From: Oceaniglobus roseus
Lineage (GTDB): Bacteria; Pseudomonadota; Alphaproteobacteria; Rhodobacterales; Rhodobacteraceae
Direction of reading: 5' to 3'
Length of the DNA stretch: 64,000 bases
NCBI RefSeq assembly: GCF_002869745.1
Contig: NZ_PNOS01000017.1
Location: 17,228-81,227, forward strand
In this document: one piece after another, positions 24,957-32,805 of the stretch
How the letters are laid out: every line of letters starts with the position of its first letter
How positions within the stretch are numbered: the first letter of the stretch is position 1
Notes under the pieces: model-generated
Told to the model about the DNA's origin: nothing
Database searches by the model: none
Seen by the model: the letters and a program-made list of their open reading frames with translations, nothing else
Program-made: the position numbers and the translations under genes

Positions 24957-27377
24957 TCAGGCCCGCATCGCCGCCCCGTTCGCATCGAACAGCGCCACCC
25001 GCTGCAGCCGCGCGGGCCGCTTCGAGCCGAGGATCTCGACCGCCCAGCCCTCCGCCCGCTCGGCCATCTCCTTCGGCACATAGCCCATGGCGACCGACAC
25101 CTCCGAGCCATGGGCGAAGCCCCCCGACGTCACCCAGCCGACCACGTCGTCGCCCTGGAAGATCGGCTCGTCCCCGATCACGTCGGCCTCCTCCGCCTCC
25201 ACGACGAAGCTCCGCAACCGCATCCTGCCGCCCTCCGCCTTCAGCGCGGAGGCGGCGGATTTCCCGATGAAATCGGCCTCCTTGTCCAGCGCGACGAACC
25301 GCCCCAGTTCCGCCTCCCAGGGAGAATAGATCGGCCGGTACTCCCGCGCCCAGCCGCCGAAGCCCTTCTCGAGCCTCAGCGCATTCAGCGCCCGCAGCCC
25401 GAAGTCCTTCAATCCCAGGGATTGTCCCGCCTCCTTCAGCGCCAGGTAGACATGCCGCTGGTATTCCGGCCCCATCCAGATCTCGTAGCCGAGGTCCCCG
25501 GTAAAGCTCACCCGGCCCACCGTGCAGGGCGCCATGCCGACGTCCATCCGCTTGATGTCCATGAACCGGAACGCCTCGTTCCCGACATCCGCGCCGGTCA
25601 CTTTCGCCAGCAATTCCCGCGACTTGGGCCCTGCAATGGAGACACCGCACAAACCCGCGCCATGGGCCGTGACGGTCACGCCCGGGTCCATGTGCCGTTC
25701 GAACCAGCGCATGTGATATTCCTCCGCCGCGCCGGATCCGCAGACGAAGAAGTTCCCGCCGCCGAGGTTCGCCAGCGTGAAATCCCCGATCAGGCGACCG
25801 CTCTCCTTCAGCATCGGCGCCAGCACCATCCGCCCCGGTACCGGGATCCTCGCCGCCAGCAGCCGGTCCAGCCAGGCCTCCGCCCCCGGCCCCGTCACGG
25901 AATACTTCGCGAAGCCGGTGGTCTCGATGATCCCAACCCCGGTCCTGACCGCCCGCACCTCGGCCCCCACATGCTCGAAATCCGTGGACCGCTTCCACGA
26001 GAAGCCGTCCTTCACCCCCTCCGGCGCGAACCAGAGCGCCGATTCCAGCCCGAACGACGCCCCGAACTGCGCCCCCTCGGCCTTGAGCAGATCGTAGATC
26101 GGCGAGGTCTTCAGCGGCCGCCCGGCGGGCAATTCCTCGTTCGGGAACCGGATCGAGAAGCGGCGCGCATAGTTCTCCTGCACCTTGGCGTTGGTATAGG
26201 ACAGCGTCGCGTAGTCGCCGAACCGGCTGACATCCATGGCGAAGACGTCCAGCCCCGGATCGCCGTTCACCATCCACTGCGACAGCGCGAGGCCGACGCC
26301 GCCGCCCTGGCTGAAGCCCGCCATCACCCCGCAGGCCGACCAGAATCCGCGCAGGCCGCGGATCGGCCCGACCAGAGGATTGCCGTCCGGCGCGAAGGTG
26401 AAGGGCCCGTTGATGACCTGCTTGATGCCGGCGTTCTCGAAGGCCGGGAAATGCCGGAAGCCGACCTCCAGCGAGGGCGCGATCCGGTCGAGGTCCGGTT
26501 CCAGCAGCTCGTGCCCGAAGTCCCAGGGCGTGACCCTGGGCGACCAGGGCTTGCAGGCCTTCTCGTAGGTGCCCATCAGCATCCCCTTGCGCTCCTGGCG
26601 CAGGTACAGCTCGCCGTCGAAATCCACGGCGTGAAGCATCTCGCGCCCCTTCGCCGCGTTGAACTCCGCCACCTCCGGCATGTCCTGCGTCAGAAGGTAC
26701 ATGTGCTCCATCGCCAGCACCGGCAGCTCGAGGCCGACCATGCGCCCCACCTCCCGCGCCCAGAGCCCGGCGGCGTTGACAACGTGCTCGGCGACGATGT
26801 CGCCCTTGTCGGTCACGACCCTCCAGGTCCCGTCGGGCAGCTGCTCCAGCGACTCCACCTTGGTGTGCAGCTCGATCTCCGCGCCGTTCTTCTTCGCCGA
26901 CTTCGCATAGGCATGGGTGGTGCCGTAGGGGTCCAGGTGCCCCTCCACCTCGTCGTAGAGCGCGCCGACGAACTGCGAGGGATCCATCAGCGGAAACAGC
27001 TCCGCCGCCTCGTCCGGCGTGATCATCTGCGCGTCCAGCCCCAGGTACTTCCCCTTGGCCAGGATCGACTTCAGCCAGTCGAACCGCTCGGGCGTCGCCG
27101 CCAGCATCACGCCGCCGGTCATGTGCAACCCGATGTCCTGGCCGCTGTACTCCTGGATTTCCTTGTAGAGATCGACCGTGTATTTCTGCAGCTTGGCGAC
27201 GTTCGGATCGCCGTTGATCGTGTGCATGCCCCCCGCCGCGTGCCAGGTCGACCCGCTCGTCAGCTCCGAACGCTCCAGCAGCACGACGTCGCTCCAGCCG
27301 AAGCGCGTCAGGTGGTACAGCACCGAGCAGCCGACGACGCCGCCCCCGATCACGACGACTCTGGCATGGCTCTTCAT
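24957..27377 (-). CDS. FAD oxidoreductase with GcvT domains (dimethylglycine/sarcosine dehydrogenase-like)
   Basis: 806 residues. Residues ~5-380 form a DAO-type FAD domain (VVVIGGGVVG at 7-16; SGSTWHAAGG at 41-50, whose H46 matches the histidine that covalently carries FAD in dimethylglycine and sarcosine dehydrogenases). Residues ~385-440 are the linker domain, ~445-700 the folate-binding GcvT domain, and ~715-800 the GcvT C-terminal barrel. It probably oxidatively demethylates an N-methyl amine and passes formaldehyde to tetrahydrofolate. The substrate is not shown by neighbours; it stands as a single gene. Confidence 0.85.
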   Translation of the reverse strand: MKSHARVVVIGGGVVGCSVLYHLTRFGWSDVVLLERSELTSGSTWHAAGGMHTINGDPNVAKLQKYTVDLYKEIQEYSGQDIGLHMTGGVMLAATPERFDWLKSILAKGKYLGLDAQMITPDEAAELFPLMDPSQFVGALYDEVEGHLDPYGTTHAYAKSAKKNGAEIELHTKVESLEQLPDGTWRVVTDKGDIVAEHVVNAAGLWAREVGRMVGLELPVLAMEHMYLLTQDMPEVAEFNAAKGREMLHAVDFDGELYLRQERKGMLMGTYEKACKPWSPRVTPWDFGHELLEPDLDRIAPSLEVGFRHFPAFENAGIKQVINGPFTFAPDGNPLVGPIRGLRGFWSACGVMAGFSQGGGVGLALSQWMVNGDPGLDVFAMDVSRFGDYATLSYTNAKVQENYARRFSIRFPNEELPAGRPLKTSPIYDLLKAEGAQFGASFGLESALWFAPEGVKDGFSWKRSTDFEHVGAEVRAVRTGVGIIETTGFAKYSVTGPGAEAWLDRLLAARIPVPGRMVLAPMLKESGRLIGDFTLANLGGGNFFVCGSGAAEEYHMRWFERHMDPGVTVTAHGAGLCGVSIAGPKSRELLAKVTGADVGNEAFRFMDIKRMDVGMAPCTVGRVSFTGDLGYEIWMGPEYQRHVYLALKEAGQSLGLKDFGLRALNALRLEKGFGGWAREYRPIYSPWEAELGRFVALDKEADFIGKSAASALKAEGGRMRLRSFVVEAEEADVIGDEPIFQGDDVVGWVTSGGFAHGSEVSVAMGYVPKEMAERAEGWAVEILGSKRPARLQRVALFDANGAAMRA

Positions 27378-27503
27378 GGGCGCGCTCCTTCTCCGGCTGG
27401 CCTCACCCTAGCCGCCGCCCCGGCCGCACAAACGCCCGTTTCCGACACGAAGTGACGCAAGCCGCCCATCCGCTCCGGCCGGCACACCAGAGACCCCACC
27501 CCC

Positions 27504-27573
27504 CATCTTTGCTTTCCAAATATCCTCAGGGGGTGAATGGCCCGCAGGGCCAGAGGGGGCAGAATGCCCCCTT
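27504..27573 (-). terminator. Terminator-like hairpins in a dispersed repeat, downstream of the Gfo/Idh gene
   Basis: Read on the minus strand after the Gfo/Idh stop: AGGGGGCA-TTC-TGCCCCCT (27572-27554), a second small stem GGCCC-TGC-GGGCC, then CCCCTGAGGATATTTGGAAAGCAAAG. This is a form of the intergenic element common in Rhodobacterales (see 50604 and 60518). The 221-base gap between the two minus-strand genes otherwise shows nothing. Confidence 0.5.
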
Positions 27574-27598
27574 GACCCGCCCGCCGCAGGCGCAGGGT

Positions 27599-28690
27599 TC
27601 AGAGCGTGACGACACGCCCCTCCAGCGCCGCCGCCTGCGCCGCGAGCCCCATGCGCACCGCCTGCGCGCCATCCCGAAGCGACACCTCCACCGTCCCCTC
27701 CCCGCGCACCACCGCGTTGAACCGCGCATGCTGGTAGAAGGTCGACCCGTTGTGGTCCCCCGCCATCAGCAGCCCCGGATCGACCGGGATCTCCAGAACC
27801 TCGGGCCCCTTCGGGTGGCGGGGCGAGACGACGACCTGGGGCACCGGCGGACTGCCGAGGTGGGGCGGCCAGAACCGGCCCGGCCCCGGCACCATCGCCT
27901 CGATCTTGCCCGCGGGCCCGACGCCGGAAATCTCCTCCTGGAACCGTGCGCCCTCGGCGTACATGCAGAGTTCCAGCATCGCCCGCGCGCCGGAGGCGAA
28001 GTCGCAGATGACATAGGCCGAATCCCAGATGTCGGCCGCCTCCCCGCCATAGACCTCGCCCTTGTGGTTCACCTCCTGCCCGCCGCTCGCCATGACGCGC
28101 ACCGGCTCGGACTTCAGGATCAGCCGCATCAGGTCGAAGAAGTGGCAGCACTTCTCGACCAGCGTGCCGCCGGTGTTGCGGTTCAGCCGGTTCCAGTTGC
28201 CGACCTTGGTCAGGAACGGAAAGCGGTGCTCGCGGATCGTCAGCATCTTCACGCCGCCCGTCGCCGCCTCCGCCCGGGCGAGGAAGGTCTGCACCGGCGG
28301 CATGTAGCGGTATTCCATCGCCACCCAGATCGGCGCGCCGTAGCTTCGGCCGATCTCCATCACCCGCTCGCCCTCCGCCTCCGACACGAACAGCGGCTTC
28401 TCGATCAGGAGCGGCAGCGGCCGGCGGGCCGCGATCTCCTCCAGCTGTGCCGCGTGCATGTGGTTCGGGCTGACCACGACCAGCGCGTCGAGCGGCGAAT
28501 GGGACAGCAGCTCCCACAGCGAGGCACACATCTTCGCGTGCGGCTCGGCCGCCTTGGCCGCGGCGGCCATGATCGGGTCGGGTTCGTAGATCGCCGAGAC
28601 GCTGGCGCCGGGGATCAGGGCGAGATTCCTCAGGTGCTCCTGCCCCATCATGCCGCAGCCGATCAGGCCATAGTGAACGGTATCAACCAT
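27599..28690 (-). CDS. Gfo/Idh/MocA-fold protein, candidate NAD+-dependent sulfoquinovosidase (GH188-like)
   Basis: 363 residues. Rossmann domain with GLIGCGMMGQEH (8-19) and the EKP motif (97-99); C-terminal Gfo/Idh barrel with GGTLVEKCCHFFDLMRL (174-190), where H183 and D186 sit at the usual catalytic places. Members oxidise sugars, but the related GH109 and GH188 families use bound NAD+ to cleave glycosides. GH188 enzymes release sulfoquinovose from its glycosides. As this gene sits with an SMO-type monooxygenase set and no GH31 sulfoquinovosidase is present, that role is a reasoned guess; a plain sugar dehydrogenase is the alternative. It is 8 bases downstream of the GntR gene. Confidence 0.6.
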   Translation of the reverse strand: MVDTVHYGLIGCGMMGQEHLRNLALIPGASVSAIYEPDPIMAAAAKAAEPHAKMCASLWELLSHSPLDALVVVSPNHMHAAQLEEIAARRPLPLLIEKPLFVSEAEGERVMEIGRSYGAPIWVAMEYRYMPPVQTFLARAEAATGGVKMLTIREHRFPFLTKVGNWNRLNRNTGGTLVEKCCHFFDLMRLILKSEPVRVMASGGQEVNHKGEVYGGEAADIWDSAYVICDFASGARAMLELCMYAEGARFQEEISGVGPAGKIEAMVPGPGRFWPPHLGSPPVPQVVVSPRHPKGPEVLEIPVDPGLLMAGDHNGSTFYQHARFNAVVRGEGTVEVSLRDGAQAVRMGLAAQAAALEGRVVTL

Positions 28691-28698
28691 TTAACGTC

Positions 28699-29400
28699 CT
28701 ATTGCATCCGCGCGACATACCGCGCCTTCGAAGGGTCGAACCAGCTGCGCGAGTACTCGGCGCGCTGCCCGTGCTGGTCCCAGGAGATCCGCTCGACGAA
28801 GCCGCAGGGCGCGCCCGCGGCGGGCCCCGCCGCCGTGCCCCAGTCGGGCATCTCGCCGATGCCCACCCGGTCCTCGGCCCGCGCGATCCGAAGCCCGAGG
28901 CGGGAGGCGTAGAAGAGGTAGAGCGCGCCGGCGATATCCTCCCCGGTCACCTCCTCCGCCCAGGAGGCGTCCAGCCAGATCTCCTCGGCCACGCAGGGAA
29001 TGTCCGACAGCGACCGGATCCGCCGGATCCGGTGCGCCTCGGACGAGGGGCCGAACTCGGGCGCATCGGCGGGCTTCGCCATGCGCCGGACGTCCAGCCC
29101 CTCGGCCGTGGGCCGCCCGCCCCCGCCGAGCAGGTCCAGCCTGAAGAAGGCGTAGACGCCGCCGACCCCCCGCGTGTGGCGGACGTAGTTGCCCGAGCCC
29201 TGCCGCCGCTCCAGGTGTCCGCGCGCCGTCAGGTCGGCCAGCGCCTTGCGCAGGGTGCCGACCGACACGCGGTAACTCGCCGCCATCTCGCGCTCGGGGC
29301 GCAGCCGCTCGCCCTCCAGCAGCCGTCCGGCGGCGATGTCGCGCAGCAGGATGTCGCTGACCTGGCGGTAGAGAGGCAGAGAGTTCGGGTCGGGCATCAT
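28699..29400 (-). CDS. GntR-family regulator with UTRA domain
   Basis: 233 residues. Winged helix-turn-helix at ~8-75 (LYRQVSDILLRDIAAG; REMAASYRVSVGTLRKALADL) and a UTRA effector domain (~90-230). Two adjacent ATG codons (29400 and 29397) are possible starts; neither has a good ribosome-binding site. It faces the monooxygenase operon across 87 bases containing a direct repeat and probably represses both directions until a sugar sulfonate or its product is bound. It is followed by the Gfo/Idh gene. Confidence 0.85.
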   Translation of the reverse strand: MMPDPNSLPLYRQVSDILLRDIAAGRLLEGERLRPEREMAASYRVSVGTLRKALADLTARGHLERRQGSGNYVRHTRGVGGVYAFFRLDLLGGGGRPTAEGLDVRRMAKPADAPEFGPSSEAHRIRRIRSLSDIPCVAEEIWLDASWAEEVTGEDIAGALYLFYASRLGLRIARAEDRVGIGEMPDWGTAAGPAAGAPCGFVERISWDQHGQRAEYSRSWFDPSKARYVARMQ

Positions 29401-29412
29401 CGTGCTGGCGGA

Positions 29413-29453
29413 ATTGATACACCATTGATGCACTTGGTCGGCGGTGCTAGGCA
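29413..29453 (+). promoter_or_regulatory. Shared operator (direct repeat) and monooxygenase promoter
   Basis: Two direct repeats, ATTGATACAC (29413-29422) and ATTGATGCAC (29424-29433), 9 of 10 identical and one helical turn apart, lie between the divergent GntR and monooxygenase genes. The second repeat contains a possible -35, TTGATG (29425-29430), with TAGGCA (29448-29453) 17 bases later. Tandem sites one turn apart suit a GntR/UTRA dimer pair. Binding is inference. Confidence 0.5.
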
Positions 29454-29487
29454 AGGGGAAATCCGCCGCACCGCTGGGAGCCAGAGA

Positions 29488-30642
29488 ATGACCGTCGTGC
29501 CCGTGACCTCCGCCGATCTCGACGCCAGCGAAATCGCCTGGTTCGCCGCGCTCTGCTCGGACGACTACCAGTTCCTCGGCGTCCCCGACCCCGCGCTGAA
29601 ATCCTCCTGGGCGCATTGCAGCGCGATCCTGAAGGAGGCCGAGGCGCAGGGCTTCGGCAACATCCTCTGCCCCTCCTCCTATCAGGTGGGCCAGGACACG
29701 CTGACCTTCGTCGCGGGCTGCGCGCCGATCACGAGCCGGATCAACATGCTGGCCGCGATCCGCTGCGGCGAGATGCAGCCGATCATGCTGGCGCGCACCG
29801 TCGCGACGCTCGACCACATGCTTGAAGGACGGCTGACGCTCAACGTCATCTCCTCCGACTTCCCAGGCGAGGTGGCCGAAAGCCGCTTCCGCTACCAGCG
29901 CTCGCGCGAGGTGGTGGAGATCCTGAAGCAGGCCTGGACGCAGGACCGCATCAACTACGAAGGCCAGGTCTATAATTTCAAGGATGTTTCCACCGATCCG
30001 GCGAAGCCCTACCAGACCGGCGGCCCGCTCCTCTATTTCGGCGGCTACTCTCCGGACGCGCTGGAACTCTGCGGCCAGCACTGCGACGTCTACCTCATGT
30101 GGCCCGAGCCCGAGGAGCAGTTGAAGCAGCGCATGAAGGACGTCCATCAGGTCGCTGAAAGACATGGGAGAACGCTCGACTACGGTCTGCGCGTCCACAT
30201 GATCGTCCGCGACACCGAGGCGGAGGCGCGGGAATACGCCGAATACCTCGTCAGCAGGCTCGACGACGACTACGGCAAGCTGATCCGCGACCGGGCGCAC
30301 GATTCCATCTCCCTTGGCGTCGCCCACCAGCGACAGGCCCGCGAACTCGCCGACCGGTTCGGCTATGTCGAGCCGCACCTCTGGACCGGGATCGGTCGCG
30401 CGCGCTCGGGCTGCGGCGCGGCTCTGGTCGGTTCGACGGAACAGGTGCTGGAGAAGATCGAGCGCTACCGGAAAATGGGCATCCGCGCCTTCATCTTTTC
30501 CGGCTATCCCCACCTTGACGAATGCAGATCCTTCGGCAAACGGGTGATGCCGCACTTGAAAACCTGTACGCTGCCCCACGTCTACGGGCGTGTGCCCGAC
30601 CAGACACCGATGACCCCCCTCGGGGCAGGAGACCGCCGCTGA
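29488..30642 (+). CDS. smoC: FMNH2-dependent sulfonate monooxygenase, probable sulfoquinovose monooxygenase
   Basis: 384 residues, bacterial luciferase-like (SsuD) barrel. W205 (YLMWPEP), R235 and H237 (GLRVHMIV), R306 (RARSGCGAALVG) and Y340 (FSGYPHL) match the sulfonate- and flavin-pocket residues I recall for the SsuD/SmoC group. With FMNH2 and O2 such enzymes cut the C-S bond, releasing sulfite and an aldehyde; SmoC turns sulfoquinovose into 6-oxo-glucose. The next two genes encode the matching reductases, joined by stop/start overlaps, and there is no ssuABC transporter. An alkanesulfonate substrate is the main alternative. Confidence 0.8.
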   Translation: MTVVPVTSADLDASEIAWFAALCSDDYQFLGVPDPALKSSWAHCSAILKEAEAQGFGNILCPSSYQVGQDTLTFVAGCAPITSRINMLAAIRCGEMQPIMLARTVATLDHMLEGRLTLNVISSDFPGEVAESRFRYQRSREVVEILKQAWTQDRINYEGQVYNFKDVSTDPAKPYQTGGPLLYFGGYSPDALELCGQHCDVYLMWPEPEEQLKQRMKDVHQVAERHGRTLDYGLRVHMIVRDTEAEAREYAEYLVSRLDDDYGKLIRDRAHDSISLGVAHQRQARELADRFGYVEPHLWTGIGRARSGCGAALVGSTEQVLEKIERYRKMGIRAFIFSGYPHLDECRSFGKRVMPHLKTCTLPHVYGRVPDQTPMTPLGAGDRR

Positions 30643-31544
30643 TGACCCATCTCGACCGCATCGACCTGACGCCGGAGCTCAGCCTGTCGCGCATCGTCTA
30701 CGGGATGTGGCGACTGGGCGATGCCAAGGACACCGGCCCCGACCATGTCCGCGCCAAGGTCGAGGCCTGTCTTGAGCAGGGCATCACCACCATGGACCAG
30801 GCCGACATCTACGGCGGCTACATGGCGGAAGAGATCCTCGGCAAGGCGTTGACGCCCGAGCTGCGCGACCGGATCGAGATCGTCACGAAATGCGGCATCG
30901 TCGCGCCCGCGGGCCGTCACGCGAAGGCGCGGGTCAAGCACTATGACACCTCCCGCGCCCACATCGAGGCGAGCGTGGAGCATTCGCTGCGCCTCATGGG
31001 GATCGAGCGCATCGACCTGTTGCTGATCCACCGTCCCGATCCCTTCATGGACCCTGGGGAGACCGGCGGTGCACTGGACGACCTGGTGGCGTCGGGCAAG
31101 GTGCGCGCGGTCGGCGTGTCGAACTTCCGGCCCCACGACTTCACGCTGCTGCAATCGGCGATGAAGACGCCGCTCGTCACGAACCAGATCGAGCTCAGCC
31201 TCGGCCACACCAAGCCTCTCACGAACGGCGACCTCGCCTTCCTGCAGGAGCGCGGGATCGCCCCGATGGCATGGTCGCCCCTTGGCGGCGGGAGCCTGAT
31301 GACCGGCAAGGGCGGCCACGGAAAGCTCCGGACCGCTCTCGCGGCGCTGGCGAAGAAGAACGACGTCGACATGGCGGCGGTGGCCGTCGCCTGGCTGCTC
31401 GCGCATCCCGCGCGGATCCTGCCGGTGATGGGCACCAACAACCTCGGCCGGATCGAGGCGCTCGGCGAGGCCGGGAAGGTCGAGATGGACCGCCAGACCT
31501 GGTTCGAGCTCTACACCCACGCCCTGGGCCACGAGGTTCCCTGA
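30642..31544 (+). CDS. smoB: Aldo-keto reductase, probable 6-oxo-glucose reductase
   Basis: 300 residues, AKR barrel. The catalytic tetrad is visible as D52, Y57 (MDQADIYGG), K83 (VTKCG) and H130 (LLIHRPD); C-terminal GTNNLGRIE is the NADP(H) clamp. In the sulfo-SMO route this enzyme reduces the aldehyde left by the monooxygenase to glucose with NADPH. It overlaps the monooxygenase stop by one base (TGATG) and the flavin reductase start in the same way, so the three proteins are translationally coupled. Confidence 0.78.
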   Translation: MTHLDRIDLTPELSLSRIVYGMWRLGDAKDTGPDHVRAKVEACLEQGITTMDQADIYGGYMAEEILGKALTPELRDRIEIVTKCGIVAPAGRHAKARVKHYDTSRAHIEASVEHSLRLMGIERIDLLLIHRPDPFMDPGETGGALDDLVASGKVRAVGVSNFRPHDFTLLQSAMKTPLVTNQIELSLGHTKPLTNGDLAFLQERGIAPMAWSPLGGGSLMTGKGGHGKLRTALAALAKKNDVDMAAVAVAWLLAHPARILPVMGTNNLGRIEALGEAGKVEMDRQTWFELYTHALGHEVP

Positions 31545-32044
31545 TGTCCGGGGGCGGCGAAGAGTTCGTTCCCGGACCGGACACGGCCCGGGCCTTCCGC
31601 GATGCGCTCGGCCAGTTCGCGACCGGCGTCACCGTGGTGACGACGCAATCGCCCGTCGGCCCCCTCGGGATCACCGCCAACAGCTTCGCCTCCGTCTCGC
31701 TCGACCCGCCGCTGGTGCTCTGGTCGCCCGCCCGCGCCTCGCGCCGCTTCGACGCCTTCGTCGAGGCCGAGCATTTCGCGATCCACGTCATGTCCTCGGA
31801 ACAGGCGCACCTGTCGGACGGATTCGTGCGCGACGGGCTGCGCTTCGACCACCTCGACTGGATCGAGGGCGCGGACGGCACGCCCCTGATCGAGGGCTGC
31901 CTCGCCCGCTTCGAATGCCGCCGCCACGCGGTCCACGACGGCGGAGACCACGCCATCGTGCTGGGCCGGGTGCTGCGGGTCAGCACCGGCGTGGGCACGC
32001 CGCTGGTGTTTGCCGCCGGACAGTACCGGGCGCTGGCGCGGTAG
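31544..32044 (+). CDS. smoA: Flavin reductase supplying FMNH2 to the monooxygenase
   Basis: 166 residues, flavin reductase-like split barrel (PF01613 type): FRDALGQFATGVTVVTT, LGITANSFASVSLDPPLVLW and FAIHVMSSEQ are the flavin-binding strands. It would reduce FMN with NAD(P)H and hand FMNH2 to the monooxygenase. It is the last gene of the three; translation starts at the stop of the aldo-keto reductase gene (TGATG). Confidence 0.8.
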   Translation: MSGGGEEFVPGPDTARAFRDALGQFATGVTVVTTQSPVGPLGITANSFASVSLDPPLVLWSPARASRRFDAFVEAEHFAIHVMSSEQAHLSDGFVRDGLRFDHLDWIEGADGTPLIEGCLARFECRRHAVHDGGDHAIVLGRVLRVSTGVGTPLVFAAGQYRALAR

Positions 32045-32141
32045 GGCCGCGCGGCCATCGGTCACGCGCCCGCGCCTCTCCTACCCCTACCATCACGGGG
32101 CGAACGGGTTAGGTGAGCCGGCACGAGGCAAGGGGTGACAG

Positions 32142-32798
32142 GTGCTCGAGGTTCGCGATCTGAAGAAGACGTTCCGCTCCAGCGGCGAGGTGCAGCAGGT
32201 GCTGCGGGGCGTGAGCCTGTCGCTCGAGCGCGGCGCGACCATGGCGCTGACGGGCGAGAGCGGGTCGGGCAAGAGCACGCTCCTGCACCTCGTCGCGGGA
32301 CTCGACCGGCCCGACAGCGGCACCATCGTGATCGGCGATACCGACGTCACGGCCGAGGACGACAGGGGCCGCGCGGCGCTGAGGCGCGGCAAGGTGGGCG
32401 TGGTGTTCCAGCAGTTCAACCTGATCCCCTCCCTCACCGTCGCGGCCAACATCGCCTTCCAGGCGCGCCTTGCGGGCCGCGAGGATGCCCCATGGTCCGC
32501 GCGCCTGACCGACCGGCTGGGGCTGGCCGAACACGCCCGCAAGTACCCCGAGCAGCTTTCGGGCGGCCAGCAGCAGCGGGTCGCCATCGGCCGCACCCTC
32601 GCCGCGAAACCGGCGCTGGTGCTGGCGGACGAGCCCACCGGCAACCTCGACGAGGAGACGGGCGAGCGGGTGCTGGACCTGATGCTGGACCTGGTGGCCG
32701 AGACCGGCGCGGCGCTGCTGATGGTCACGCACTCCAGCCGGCTGGCGCAGCGGATGGAGCGGCAGCTGCACCTCGAACGCGGGGCGATCCGGGCATGA
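32142..32798 (+). CDS. ABC transporter ATP-binding protein (LolD/AttE type)
   Basis: 218 residues from a GTG start. Walker A GESGSGKST (38-46), signature LSGGQQQRVAIGR, Walker B LVLADEPTGNLD, typical of the MacB/LolD class that works with FtsX-type permeases in mechanotransmission or lipoprotein handling rather than import. It lies 7 bases before its permease gene. With the AttH-like gene further on, the set resembles attEFGH. Confidence 0.88.
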   Translation: MLEVRDLKKTFRSSGEVQQVLRGVSLSLERGATMALTGESGSGKSTLLHLVAGLDRPDSGTIVIGDTDVTAEDDRGRAALRRGKVGVVFQQFNLIPSLTVAANIAFQARLAGREDAPWSARLTDRLGLAEHARKYPEQLSGGQQQRVAIGRTLAAKPALVLADEPTGNLDEETGERVLDLMLDLVAETGAALLMVTHSSRLAQRMERQLHLERGAIRA

Positions 32799-32805
32799 GG
32801 CGCGC

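Noticed and set aside
22494..27455. A 1653-codon open frame on the plus strand opposite xylB and the GcvT-type flavoprotein gene
   Set aside because: It is the antisense shadow expected in GC-rich DNA; its product is arginine- and histidine-rich with no family motif, while both genes on the other strand have full conserved motifs.
29488..32044. Calling the monooxygenase set a standard ssuDE alkanesulfonate locus
   Set aside because: No ssuABC transporter or NADPH-FMN SsuE-type gene is present, while an aldo-keto reductase, a Gfo/Idh protein and a sugar-type GntR regulator are; not fully excluded.
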